Origin: Chrysomallon squamiferum
Taxonomy: Eukaryota > Mollusca > Gastropoda > Neomphalida > Peltospiridae
NCBI GenBank assembly: GCA_012295275.1
Contig: CM022670.1
Location: 39,223,251-39,287,250 of the forward strand
Reading direction: 5' to 3'
DNA length: 64,000 bases
Positions 11,601 through 25,500 of this stretch are shown piece by piece. The notes beneath the pieces were generated by a model. It worked only from the letters and a program-made list of their open reading frames with translations. It was not told the origin of the DNA and did no database searches. Both the position numbers and the translations under genes were made by a program. Every line of letters begins with the position of its first letter. Position 1 is the first letter of the stretch.

Positions 11601-14600
11601 TTGCAAATATTCATGAAGCACTCCTTTTTCCCAGCCCATACTGAAACAACATTAATAATAATTTTAGTTATATTAACAGCAGCTGTAGCTAATAGTAGAA
11701 GTAGTTTTGGCAAGAACAGCATCAATAAAAATGCTAATATAAGCTTTAATTATCTTTTCTAATTTTAATCTAGGTGAGTGAAAAAAAATATATATGTATT
11801 ATTGAACTAAAAATGACAACAAGTTAGTAAGCTCTGAACAAAAAAGTTGTCCTGGAAAACATTTATTTTAAATTACTTAACAAATAAAAAAACCTGTTAA
11901 TCTCAACAACAGAACTTTTAACTCTTGATAAAAGGAAAAACTATTTATTAGATGTTTTCAATAGAATGTAATTACCTGTCTTGGTTGATATTCTGATAGA
12001 AATATTCACAAGTGTTTATTAAATGTTCACTGACTCTGACTGATGCTGGAAGTCGGATATGAGCTGGGTCAACAGGCTGATAGTCTGTATCTTTCATCTG
12101 AAATTTTAAAAACATGAAAAAAAAAACTTTACATAAAATAAATTAACTAACATAAGAACAATTTTAAGAATATTACTATAAATAAATAAATAAATAAATA
12201 CATAAATATTGATTTTTTCTTTTTGTAATCATTAAAATAAACAAAAAATTGTTAATTCATTAATGTTCTCTAAATGTAAAGTTGTTCTTTCAGCAAAGAA
12301 CCATCAAGCACAATTTAATTATTAAAGCTTAACAGTATAATTTAAATTTTTGACATAACATTAAACACAAAATTAAATAAAAAAGAAAAAAGTATTAAAA
12401 CAAAATTTACCCAAAAATAAAAGATTGTTAACAAAAATTAAATTATTACGAGCTCTGCTTCATAATTGTAATAAAATTACAGTTATATTGTCAACAGTAA
12501 AAAAGAATATTCACCCAATGATTAAAAGTTCTACTACAAAATAATCAGTCAGAGGTCAATTAATATTCCTGTTACAATTACCTTCACTAATGGAACAATG
12601 AGTCCAGCTGGCAAATCATAATATTTCAAATCATCTGAACATGGATATGAAAGATCAGTATTCAACATTTCTGTTCCAGAAGTCCACTTTCCTGAAGGTT
12701 CATTTACAGAAATCTTTTTATCACTTTGTGTTTCATTTTTTGTGTGCATTTTTTCATCAACAGAACTGTGAACATTTTCATTATCTGCACTGTTAATATT
12801 TTTCTCTGTACTGTAAACATTAGGATCAACTGTACTGTAAACATTTTCATCAGATGAAGAAGTAATGCAGTCAGCTTTGCTGTTACTAGATATTTCTGAT
12901 GAACTTTCTAAAAATGAAAACAAATTATGTTGTTAATTAATTAATTTCCAGCTTTTTCAGAATTCAACTAAAAAACACAGAAAAAAATTAACTCATTGAA
13001 ATTTACAGTTATAGAATTCAGTTTGAATTTACATAAACAAGATGTATTTTCAAAGATTTCTAGTAAAAAGAAATTTAAATGAACCACTTATTAAATACGC
13101 TGAGAAAATTTTAATACAGTATAATATATTAATTTAAACAAAGATTATGATTACTAATATAGAAAAAATTATTTTAAAATTATCAGTAATATATTTAAGA
13201 CAATAATACTCTTTTTTTTTTTTCTAATTTTTTTACTCTTTTTTTTTATGCTGTACCTGTTAGATTCTGAGAAAATATTTGTTCTGTTTTGTTTGACAGA
13301 TGCCTGAGGGCTGAACAATGTTTCAGTCCTATCAAGTGTGCCTTTAAATCTACTTTTTGCACAATTATGCGACACACTTGGCATTTTATGATTCCTTCAG
13401 ACATCGGCAGTAACTGTAAAAATAATCATATACTAGGAAACTTCTTCATAAGCAACACTATAACAATTCAGTGGTATATTTATATTTTAATAATTATTTT
13501 TAAATTTAAAATATATATATATATATATATATATTAACAATTTATTTATTTATTTATTTATTTAACAACAATTACCTTTCAAGCCCAACAAACGGAAAAT
13601 AAAATAAATTTCTGTTAAATTATATTTAGTTATTTTTTAAAGTCAACAAATAGAAAAGTTATATATTTTTCTTACAATTTTATCAGACTGTATAACTATA
13701 TCTGGATTGGATACACTATTATCACAGACACCAGAATCTAAATTAAAACAGAAATGAATATATTTAAAATACAGTATCATCTATTGCATAGGTGTGTGTG
13801 TGTGTGCATATGTATATGTATGTATATATGAGTAAATATGTGTATATATATATATATATATATGCGTGTGTGTGTGTGTATATATATATATATGTACATA
13901 TATTGTATATATTCATATATTTATATACTTTACATTTTCAGAAATATTCTAGTAACTCCCCATTCCTGAAAAAGAAATGATGTCCATTAGGGTCAAATTC
14001 TACTATTAAAACTCCTTAATGTTGATCGTGTTTAAAACATTTAAAATTATTTGTACTTAAAAATTTACTGACTGGGATTCACAGAATTATCACTCTGTTA
14101 CTGATAAACAAAGAAGTGTTGATGTAGTAGTGATGTCACAGGCTTATGTTATTTGTAATAGCTTACTTGTTACTTGATTGACTTCTTTTTTCTTTTGGTT
14201 TTGCAGATTTGACCGATGCTTTTTCCCTGCTAAATGACTTTCTTTCTGGGTTTCAAGCATAAACAGTTTACACACGGAACACATCACTTTTTCTCTGTTA
14301 GGGAAAGTCACAAATATGTCTGGTTCCTAAACAAGAATATTTAAATAGTTGAGAAAACACTTCAGGAAATCAAACATTAAAGTAACATATTTGGATAATA
14401 TGACAGTATATATTGTTATAAACAAAAACACTAACATTCTGTCCCCCCTTTAAACTATATTATTTTATTTGCCATTTCATATACAATGTAACAAGAAATT
14501 TGGCATCAAATACAGTCTGAGAAGAAATCTCATGCTATGCCACTGGCTTTACATTTAAAAAAATTATTCAAAAAGGATCACAAAATGTTATGTACACTTC

Positions 14601-17600
14601 TTGCAGTCAGGAAAACAAACAACAAACTGTGTTCATTTACAGGCTATAAATTGGATAAACAAAACAATTAAAAAAATAATAAAAATTCTTCCAGAGAATT
14701 AACAGTATTGTTAATGGACAATATTTTCTTTAAAATTATTTTTTGTCTCCTTAATTTTTTTTGTGTCTACAGTAAAGTAAAATATTGACAAAATCATTTA
14801 ATTGTTAAAGGACTTAATTATAAAGCACAAAAAAACATATTATGGCAAATTTTATTTTTCCAGTCATAATTAATACTTGGAAGGGATTGAAAATACATGA
14901 TTGGATCAAGTAAATATTCGTACTATTTTATTATGTCAGTACATGCAGGCAATAAAATAAAACGGATATTTAGATGAAAATGCTTTTATCAGGTTCAACA
15001 GGACAAGGTTAAAAGAAAAAAAATCTTGCTTTTGAAAATTATTTTATAATTAAAAATCATTAAACAGTATTAATAGTTCCTATTTTGGAAAATATGTCAA
15101 AAGTTTTCTTCTTAAAAAGAATTGAAAAAATGTTGGGATTTTAAGAATTTGTTTCTGTTTCATCCACTCATCTTAGAGTAACATCATATGATTGCTAATA
15201 AACTCATCCACTCCAGAACAAATCCATTTATATCCTAGACATTAAGAATTCTTGTGTATAGTAAAGGTGATTTTAATTACACACATTACATTTATTTTAT
15301 CATGGATTCACAGAGACTTTTAACATCCAACTCAGATTTAAACAGAACAAAACACAACATTTACTGCTGCTGCTGTTTCTGGCAAGTTCATGTGAATTTT
15401 ATGTCAACAAACTGAAATAAAGTCCATTAGATATTCTAAAACACATTTAATGGTAACAGCTGTAATGCAAAACAAATGTAATTAAGCATACTGCTTTGAC
15501 ATTTTAGTGTAATGCAAGAGATTGCACACATACACACAAAAAAAAATATTGTTCAGAATGTAAAACCTCTCACATTGGTTTTTTTTTTATTTCCAAAAGT
15601 AAAAACAACATATGTACCATGAAACTGTCTTGATGATGTTTTATTTAATAAGATAGATATTAACATCACAGATGTTCATTAACCATCTTTAGTAACATCA
15701 GTAACATATGGTTTATATTTTTATAATGAATTTAACAAACTGAAAACCATATTTGTAAGGAAATTATAAAATGTTTAAAATTTGGAATCCAATTAGTTTG
15801 GGCACATTGTTGTTGTTTTATCATTATGATTATTTATATTAAATACGATTTTGCATCTTTCTTCTTTTTATTGTTTAAATGAAACATTTTATCCAAACTT
15901 AACTTTTTAAAAGCTTCAGGAATAACAACAACAACAACAACAACAACAAAAAATTAAAATTAAAATAATAATAATAATAAGAAGAAGAAGAAGAAAAAGA
16001 AGAAAAAGAAGAAGAAGAAGAAGAAGAATAAAAATATAATTAAAATAAAAATGATATCATTACAACATTATTCATTTATTTATTATGATATTCCCTGCCA
16101 TTAAAAATTAAAAAAAATAAAAAAAAAAGATTCTTCTAATTATTCAGCAATAACAAAAGGCCTCTACTTCAAGTCAAAAAGTAAAAAAAAAAAAAAAAAA
16201 TACTTTAAAATAATAAATTAGGGTAATTAATTCTGATTTGAAATTACATCAATCCAACAAATGAAAAATTAACAAGAGATAGCATAAATATAAAATAAAA
16301 CTGATCAAACTTCAACATTCTAGAACAGTTATCATAAAATACATTAACCTCTTGAGTACTGACCATTATAAACAATGATTGCAACTTCCCCTGTATCACA
16401 ACCTGTTATTGTACAAATGTCTGGTGTATTGTATTTTGTAAAAAAATATATGTTCAGTCATCACTATATTTTGTAACGTGAAACAGAAATATGAATATGT
16501 ATGACAAAATGCTGTTAATAAAAGTACATGAACTAGCAAGGTAAAAATGGATGAAAAGTATGTATTTTTAATGTGAACAGACAACAATCTTTTCATTTTC
16601 ATTGTGAAGCACTGTATTAAACAGATAAATAATTTTTTATGTAAAAATTCACTTTTGTACATTTAGTACTATTTTAAAGCAAAATATTGACTATATAAAA
16701 ACATTATATTTTGACTGCATGTAACTACATAATTAAACTAATGATGTAAACATGTTAAATAATTCACAATTTAGAGACATTAATAAAATTAAATAATTAG
16801 CACAAGTCCCATATACATTTTATATATTTATTTATTTATTTATATTTAAATCAAAACAACACTACAAAACAAAAATATTCATTGCATCAAAATAAATAAA
16901 GAAATAAAAATAAATCATTGCTCTGTTAAAAAAGTTTAAAGATATGAAACATTAAACAAATGAATCTTTATCAAGGATTAGAGAATGTTTTGTAAAAATA
17001 CCCCAAACAGAGCATGTGACACCAATTATTTTTTTTCCCCTTTCATACAGATTGTAATTACAAGACAATGATTCCAATATCTGTTCTCAATATTATTCAA
17101 ACAAAACACTGATCACTGTTAAAGGAATATTTTTTTTTTTTTAAATACAAAATATAAAATTCTTAATACCTTCTTCTGCTGTTTCTTATGACAGTCTCCC
17201 TCATCCATATTCACTGAGATGATATTAGAAGATTCTAAAGAAGAAGAATTTTTTCTCTTATGTTTAGCTGGCAAGTTCCTTCCAGAATTGGATGAACTGT
17301 TTTTATCATATTCAAAATCATTCACTGGTTGACCTCCACAATGATTTTCACCATATCCAAAATCACTTAATGGCTGGCATACAGAATTATTTCCACCATA
17401 CCCATATCCAGTGACTGGCTGACATCCAAAGTTATCTCCACCATATCCATAACCAAAATTGTTAAGATGACCATCAAATCCAGTTAACTGTGATATCTGA
17501 TTTTCAGGTCCTGAATTATTTCTACTGTATTCATATCCAGTTGCTGACTGGAAACCCCAAGGACCTTTTAAAAAAAAAAAGTATATTTATGTGTACCACC

Positions 17601-19521
17601 AGTGGATAACATATATTTACCATGAGGAAAACAAATTCACTATATAAATTAATTTACCAGTCTTTTATTAAAAAAAAGAAAAGAATTAAACTTAAAATTT
17701 AACTGTTCTTTTGGTTAAACTTGTAAAATGCACGATATGATGAAACAAACTTACCAGGTAAATATGCTGGTTTATCATCTGATGGAGAAATTCCTGGTGG
17801 ACCAAAAGACTGAACTGCAGATCCATTCATTGGTAATGGCTGTCCATATTCAGCACTGTGACTGGGGTGTATATAGCCTGGAGGAGGGACTGAATAATTA
17901 GGAGGTGGAACAACAAATCCTGAAGAAGGAACTTGAAATGTTACACTTGAATTTGCTTGTGAAGTTACAGCTGCAAAATCAGTAGGCTGAGGCTGAAAGT
18001 GATGAGAATACATTTTAAATATGTAACTGTAAAATATGGTCATCACATAATCACTTTTAAATAGTACAGTTTTAATTCATTTGATTATGTGAATACACCC
18101 CATTTTTAACAACTGCACCAAATGCAGGAAGTAATTCTGCTACATGTCTACCTACCCTACCTCAATATTTTCTGTTGTGCTTCAAAGAGTTAATCTCATC
18201 TGATGTTATTTCATTATTGTATTAATATTTTATAAATCTTGATTTTTGCAGTCTTGCAAACAGAAAGTTGTATAAATAATAATTCTCTATTTACAGTTAA
18301 ATTATATTTTCAGAAAAGAAATGGATCAAAAATGTTCCATAGTATGCAAGTGTTATAAATTTTAACTGTTAACTTTCTAATTAGAATTAAATTTCCAATG
18401 TATTATTTTTGATTTTTTCCCCTGTTTATTATAGTGTTTTTGAAACAACATGTGTTTTAAAGTTAATAAATACCAACCTGATACAACACATGTGCCTGTA
18501 ATGGAGGCTGCTGAGAGGAAGTGACTGTACTAGTACAAATGACTGATACATGATTTATATTTGAAGATTCTGCAGCATGTAATGATGAACTGTTTCCTGA
18601 TTTTATCTCAGTTTCAGAAAATGGTTTACCCGTTCCTTCAAGCAAATCTCCATAGTGTTCAATAAGCATTTCCTAATTGAAATTAATTAATAATAATGTA
18701 TCAAGAAAACAATGACTCTATATACATGCTTCCAGTACAATTAGAAAAATTACTTCAGCAAACTTTTTAACTTTTCTTAACTGTCAAAGAAAAAATAGAA
18801 TTCACAACAGCACTTCTACCATTAATGAATTGTCAAATCAAAATTTAAATAAATAAAAAATAAGTGAATTAAGTCTGAAAAAATACTGTCTTGGAAAATT
18901 AACAGATTAACTGCTATCTCTACAATACTTCTGATTGATGCAAGTGATTTTAAATGTGTAAACAACCATAAGCTGCAGCTGATGTATATTTTTAAAACAT
19001 ATCCATTTTGACATAAAAGTTCAGTTGCTAAATGTGATGCTTAAAAAGAATAACAGTACTAGCAAAATGATTATTTCAAAATATTAAAACAAAATATGAC
19101 TTTATAAGTAAACTAATTTAACATACTTGGTATTCCTTCAATGATGCTTTTGGGTCCTTCATTTTCTAACAAAATTAAAATTAACACAAATCATATTATT
19201 AAACACATTTGAACTAAAATTTTGAAACTAAATCAAAATATTAGCAAAATAATTAATCATCAATTATTAATAATTATGATTAATAATAAAGCACAAATTC
19301 TGTTCAGTATAATTAAGGATGAAACAAAGACAAAAACTAAATGATACGAAATCAAACTCTTTAGTTAACTGCACACACTGTTATCAAGTTATTACACTTA
19401 GCAGTAAGAAAACCACATCTATTTTTCAATAAAAAAAAAAATAATAAATAAAATAAAATAAAATAAATTAAAATAAAATAAAATAAAATAAAATAAAATA
19501 AAATAAAATAAAATAAAATAA

Positions 19522-19555
<34 letters not shown>

Positions 19556-22500
19556 TTAATAAAAATAATTTAATGTTTTATTTTACCTTTATAGCCTCTT
19601 CAGAAAAAATGTTTGAAGATTCCCATCTTTGAACAAGCTGAAAACAGATAAGTAATTTCAAATATTTTTGCATAATAATTTTACCAGATAGTACCACATT
19701 CAAATCTATCCAAGACCTTTTTCATAAAATATCAAAATATTCTTATCTGTGATGTAGATAATTAGTGAAATCTCTATTCTCAAACTATTTTATATATATA
19801 TAAATAACTGCAGAATATCATTTGTTCCCCCATATTTTTGTAACCATTCAGATTTTTCAGACTTAGTGTACCTGGATGTTAAATTTGAAATGACATCTAT
19901 ACTGCATGATGCCTTTAATAAGTTCTTTTCAATCATTCATTTGTAAACATTACATATAAAAAATATTTAGAAAGGTAGCTGCATTGGAAAACTGAAAATA
20001 TAATGAAAAACTAACTTTAATGATTTTTTGCTTTTCAGTTTCACTTTCATTCTCTGACAGCATGTAAGAAATTGCTGGAACAATCACTTTGTCCAGTGAA
20101 TTTCTCAAAGCACGTCCTTTCTCTGTCTGAACTATGAGAAGGTGACGACTAAAAATAAAATAAAATAAATAAATAAATAAAATGTGTAAACCTTAATAAA
20201 AGAAAAGAAAACATTAACAAATAAGTATGTTTATCAATTTTTTAAAAATCACAACTGTTTTCCTTTATCTTCTTTTCTTTTTGACAGAGATATACGATAT
20301 TTTGAACTGCTGATTTTATAAAATGATAATTCTAAGACTGATGAAGAAAAATAAATAACTAAATAAGAAAAAAATACCAACCAGTGTGTAAGGATGTCAT
20401 TAAACAGAAAAATTTGACGTATTCGCTTCCTGTACGATACACCCTTCATAAACAGTCTGCAAAAAAGAAAATCATTTTTTGTTTTTATAAAACAACAAGT
20501 TTCACTGAACACAATTATTTATCACACAAAAACAAAAAAGAAGCTGTCAATTTTAAACACAAGATAAGACTAATAATGTTACTTACTTCATAAGTAAGTA
20601 CAGCATGATCAAGTCACATCGACTCTTATCTGTTCCTTTCAAAACAATCCAGTTCTTGGCTTGCTGAAATAAAATTATAATTCTAATTAAAGGTATTATT
20701 ATAGAAACCATGCTTTAAAAAAGAAGATAGTGAGAGAGAGGACTATAATAAGAGTGAGCAAAAAGTATGCAGAGAAAAAAGAAGCAACATTCTTAAAACA
20801 AACATCATTAAAAATAATAATTACAAATCGAAAACCTATTTTAATCTTTTTTGAATGTAATGTATTGTTAGATTCATGAAAAAGATCAGCAGTTAAAATC
20901 AAAAGGTATAAGTTTAAAACAATTACCAGTCTGGCATACTGAGTGCCTTCTTCACAAACTGAATGCCACATATTGTCAAGATCACACATCTCTATCCCTG
21001 TCATCTGACACATCATCTGAACTCTGAGCTCTTCAATCTTGAAGACTTTTTCATGATTAACCTGAGAAATATCAATTTTTGTTTTTTAATGATGATAATT
21101 TAAAATAATACCAAAAAATGAAAAGAAAAAAAGAAGGTAAAACTCTTCTGAACATCAAATAATGCAGAATCACTGCAAGGGTGATATTGTTATTAATAAA
21201 TCAACAACATGGATATTCTTTCCCATGAACTATTATGTATTGAGTTGAAAGAAATACAACAGAAAAGTTATTAGAAACAGTTCTACATTCTTCCATTAAA
21301 AATGGTTTGTATTTAAACAAAAACAAAATCATTTGGATGCTTTTTCTGACACATGTGATAGTCAAGTGTTTAATAATGTATGTTGTAAATATAAAAACAA
21401 AAAATAAAGTAAACAGATCACCACAATCAGCATGAAGGGAAGGGAAAAGTATTCATATATATCTTTCTTGGATAAAATAATATATACATTGAAAAAAATA
21501 CATTTTAACAAATATAAAGCAACTGCAGTAAATGATGGCTTCAAATGTTTTTTGTAAACTGAGGTGTAATGATGCATAAAATAAATAAAATTTGACAAGT
21601 GAAATGTTTATCAACAAGTCAAGCCACTGGATAAGGCTTCTTCAAACAAGTTAAAGTATACAGTATCAAAGAAATTCCATGCATGTGAACAGCAGCAGTT
21701 AGCTGTTAATGCCTGGTATAAAAGATCATTCATAAAAAGAGAGAGAGAGGCAGGAAAGCCTTTTCCATGACTAGATGGAGTCTAAAGAAAAACAGTCTGC
21801 CAACTGCAATAAAATGGCCATTCAAGCTACACCTTGGGAGTTTCTACCATAATATTTACAATTAAAATTGAGATGAACATGTAAAGAAAAAGTCAGGTGA
21901 CACAAGTGCTACAGTACTTTATGAAATATCTCAATGAAATAATGTATATATATTTCTTGAGCCAATATATTTACTGAAGAAATTTCCATATAATATGGTG
22001 AGTATAGATTTTACTTTGAGTTGTTACAGTGGGTAACAGTAATATTTGTTGACAGGTGTTCTGAAACATTCTGCAGCTTAAAAGGAATATTTTAATATCT
22101 CCAAATAAAATATCTGGACTATTTTTTAAAACTGCTTCACCAAGCAGAAGAATATCTAATGTAATTTGAGTTTATTGCACTGCAATCAATTCCAGTTGGT
22201 TTGCAAATCACATTCTCAAAGAATTTAAAAACTGATCAACAATAAAGTGAAAAGTGAAGAGGGATTATACTGTCTGCAGCAGCAACTGTATATTATTTGA
22301 TAATGAAGAAGGAATACATATTTTATACATATCAAAGTTCTAAACAATAGTTATAAGGCATCACAATAATACAGAAAAATCTTCTGTTGCCACATGATGG
22401 GTTACATTTATTTGAACAGGATAAACTAATCTCTGGCACTGGCTGAGAAAATGGCCTGGTTCCTATGGAAAAACAAATCAGCAAAACAGTGATTTTCTGA

Positions 22501-25500
22501 CTCTGAATGACTGGAAACAGTTCAAATGGAATCTGTTACACTACTGGTAACATTCAATAATGCATCAGACAATGTACTTAAATAAATATTTTAACTGATT
22601 AGTAAAAAAAGAAATAAAAAAATTCCTTTTCAGTGATTTCCAAAGATGAACCAGAATATATATATGAAAATATTATCAAGAAGACATTACCTTTCAAACA
22701 ATCCATGATCCAGTGATAATATGTCAAGAAATAAACTTTTGGTAAACACAAGTGACTCACTTTTTGAGTATTCCAACTGGTCAGCAGTTTTCCTTTGAAA
22801 TAACACGACTTACTGGTGTTACTTCCTAATTGTTAAAATTTACAAATGAAAGAAAACAACTATCTTTTCACATTTTTCATAAGCTGACAAAGGTAGACAC
22901 AATAAACACTTTGAGTCTAATTTAAAACTATGGGCTTTAACAGAGATTTCTGCACTAAAACTAAAGCCCATGATACATTTGTTATTACATACCAAGATAC
23001 CTCATAAACAGTTTTATTACAAAAAGAAACATTTCAACATCAAAATTATACAGTTATACATTAAATAAAAGACAAAAACAGTTAAATATTCAAGAAAGTA
23101 AAATGTGTGATTCTGCATGAAAAAACCTGACAAAGTGATAACATTCATGAATGTAATGTAGTGTTTGTTTTACAAGTCATTTTTAACTTACAAAAGAGAA
23201 TTTAATTATCTGTAATTTTTTCTAATTATACTTTTGTGGTAATGTGAGAAAAACAGCTTCAAAACTTTGTCTGGAATTTCACACAGTATCAGTTTTTTCT
23301 AAACACTGCATTTTAAACAAAATTATTTGATACCTCAAGTTTGACATCTTCGTGTGTGCAGCACAGGTCTTTTTCTAACTTATCTAGTGCTGACTCATCA
23401 TCATCAGGACATGTTTCATCAAAAAGTTTATTGGCAAAAACCTTTTTATTCTGTTTGTTAAAATCGGCGGGAAGGTCACATCGCAGAAGATAACATCTGT
23501 GAAGAGACATCTTGTACATTGTATGACCCAAAAGCATCAACGAGTCAGTGATCAGTGCTGACACAGTCTGAACATCAGCAGAATCTGAGTTGACTAATAA
23601 CATGCACTCTATAAGAGGCGTCATTCCTACTGCCATACACTTGTTAACATATTGCAGTTGGGTTTCACACTTGCGCATCTGTTCTGTTACAGATTTCTGC
23701 TTTAAGGTATTTATTTTTGGAAACAAAAGGTTCTTATAGAAAGAATTTGTCAGATATTTGGCCTGGATGCTTACAACTTCACCCCATTTGCTACAAGCCA
23801 GATTGATCATATTGGCAATATAGATATCTGCAGGAGGCCCCATCTCTTTTCCTTCTGGAAAGACATCTTCAAATGTACTTCTATTTCTGTGATCCACTTT
23901 ATTTAACCCACCCAGATCAAACATATTTTTGGAAATGATACTATTTGTCATAAGTGACTTTCGGCATTTGATCATTTCATGAAATGCCAGGCCAAGCAAT
24001 TCCAGTGCATCTGCAGCATACACTGATGCTCTTTTTGCATTGAATGAATTTGTGAAAAAAAGGTTGGCCAAATTAACAACTGGCACCATCCCTATTGCTA
24101 AAAACTGCTGAGCATTTCGCAGCAGATTGTCCTCATTCCTAGAAAGCTCAGACAACATCAGTAAAGTATCAGACTCTAACTCAGGAGCCTTTAGCTGAAA
24201 ACAGTTAACTGGTATCTTATATTTTCTACTGATGCCAGCCATATTAATATTTCCAGTACATGCCTTATTAACAATATCAAGAATGTTATCTAACTTTGCA
24301 GCATTAGATTCTCTACATAAATCAATGTCTTTGGAAGGACTTAGACTATTTTTCTTTGATGTCTTTCTTACATCACCGATGGACTTGTTATGATAATTTT
24401 CATGATCTTTAGTATTTCGTGTTTGGTCAAATTTAGAAATTTTGAATGATCCTGGAGATCCTGATATTTCAGATCTATAGCTTCTTTTTCTAGAGTCATC
24501 TTTTTCATTTCTATTTAATTTTATTTCTGACCTTCTTTCAAAGTTCACATCTTTACTTATGTTTAGCCTTTTATCATGATCTGAATGGTGGACATCATAA
24601 GGAGATAAATCACTTCTTTCTCTTCTCTTGCCACTATCTTTTTTATAATCTGTATCACTTCTTTCTCTCCTCTTGCCACTATCTTTTTTATAATCTCTGC
24701 TTCTGTGTCTTGATAATCTTTCATTTGGAGATCTATGTCTCTGATATCTTTTAGCAGTATGATCTCTTTCTGTGGAACCGCAAATCTTTTTTTCTGAAAC
24801 TCTGTCTTGATCAACATTGTGGGAAAAATTCGAACTTTCCTGTTTTACAGTAGCAGAATTTCTGTTAAGTTCTTTTTCAGATCTACTTTTGTTAATGTCA
24901 AACATCCCCTGTCTTACCAAAAAAGAAGCTGATGTGTCAATTTTATTTACTGCTATTTCTGAATGACAGTCTGTGGGAAAACCCCTTTCTGTACCATCAT
25001 TTATGGCTTCTGAAATTTCATTCTTTGACATAAACTCTGGATTTCTGTCTTCATATCCACCTGGTCTGAAATTAAAGTGTCTCTGTGATGGGTATCTTTC
25101 TAAAATATTATGATCAGAAGAAAAGCATTTTTCCTCACTTTCATTAAATTTATCCATATATGATTTTAAAACATCTCTATCAAGTTTATCATTGTTAGCC
25201 TTTGCCCTATCACTCTCCAATACCAAATTTTCCAATATTATTTTCAATCTCTCCTTGACATCAAAATTGAATTGGGAGTTTTCATCATGTTGTCTTTTAT
25301 TTATTCTTTCCGGAATATCTGAATACGTTCTTCTATCTGCATTATTACCTTGTTTTATGTAAGAATCTGTTTCCATTCTGTCAGATGTATTCCTTTCAGT
25401 GTAAACACTATCACTGGGTAAATTTCCTGTGGTATGGTCGTCTGGGATTAGATAGAGAGTATCTTTTTGATCTAATGAATGTAATGAAGGAAAATAATTT

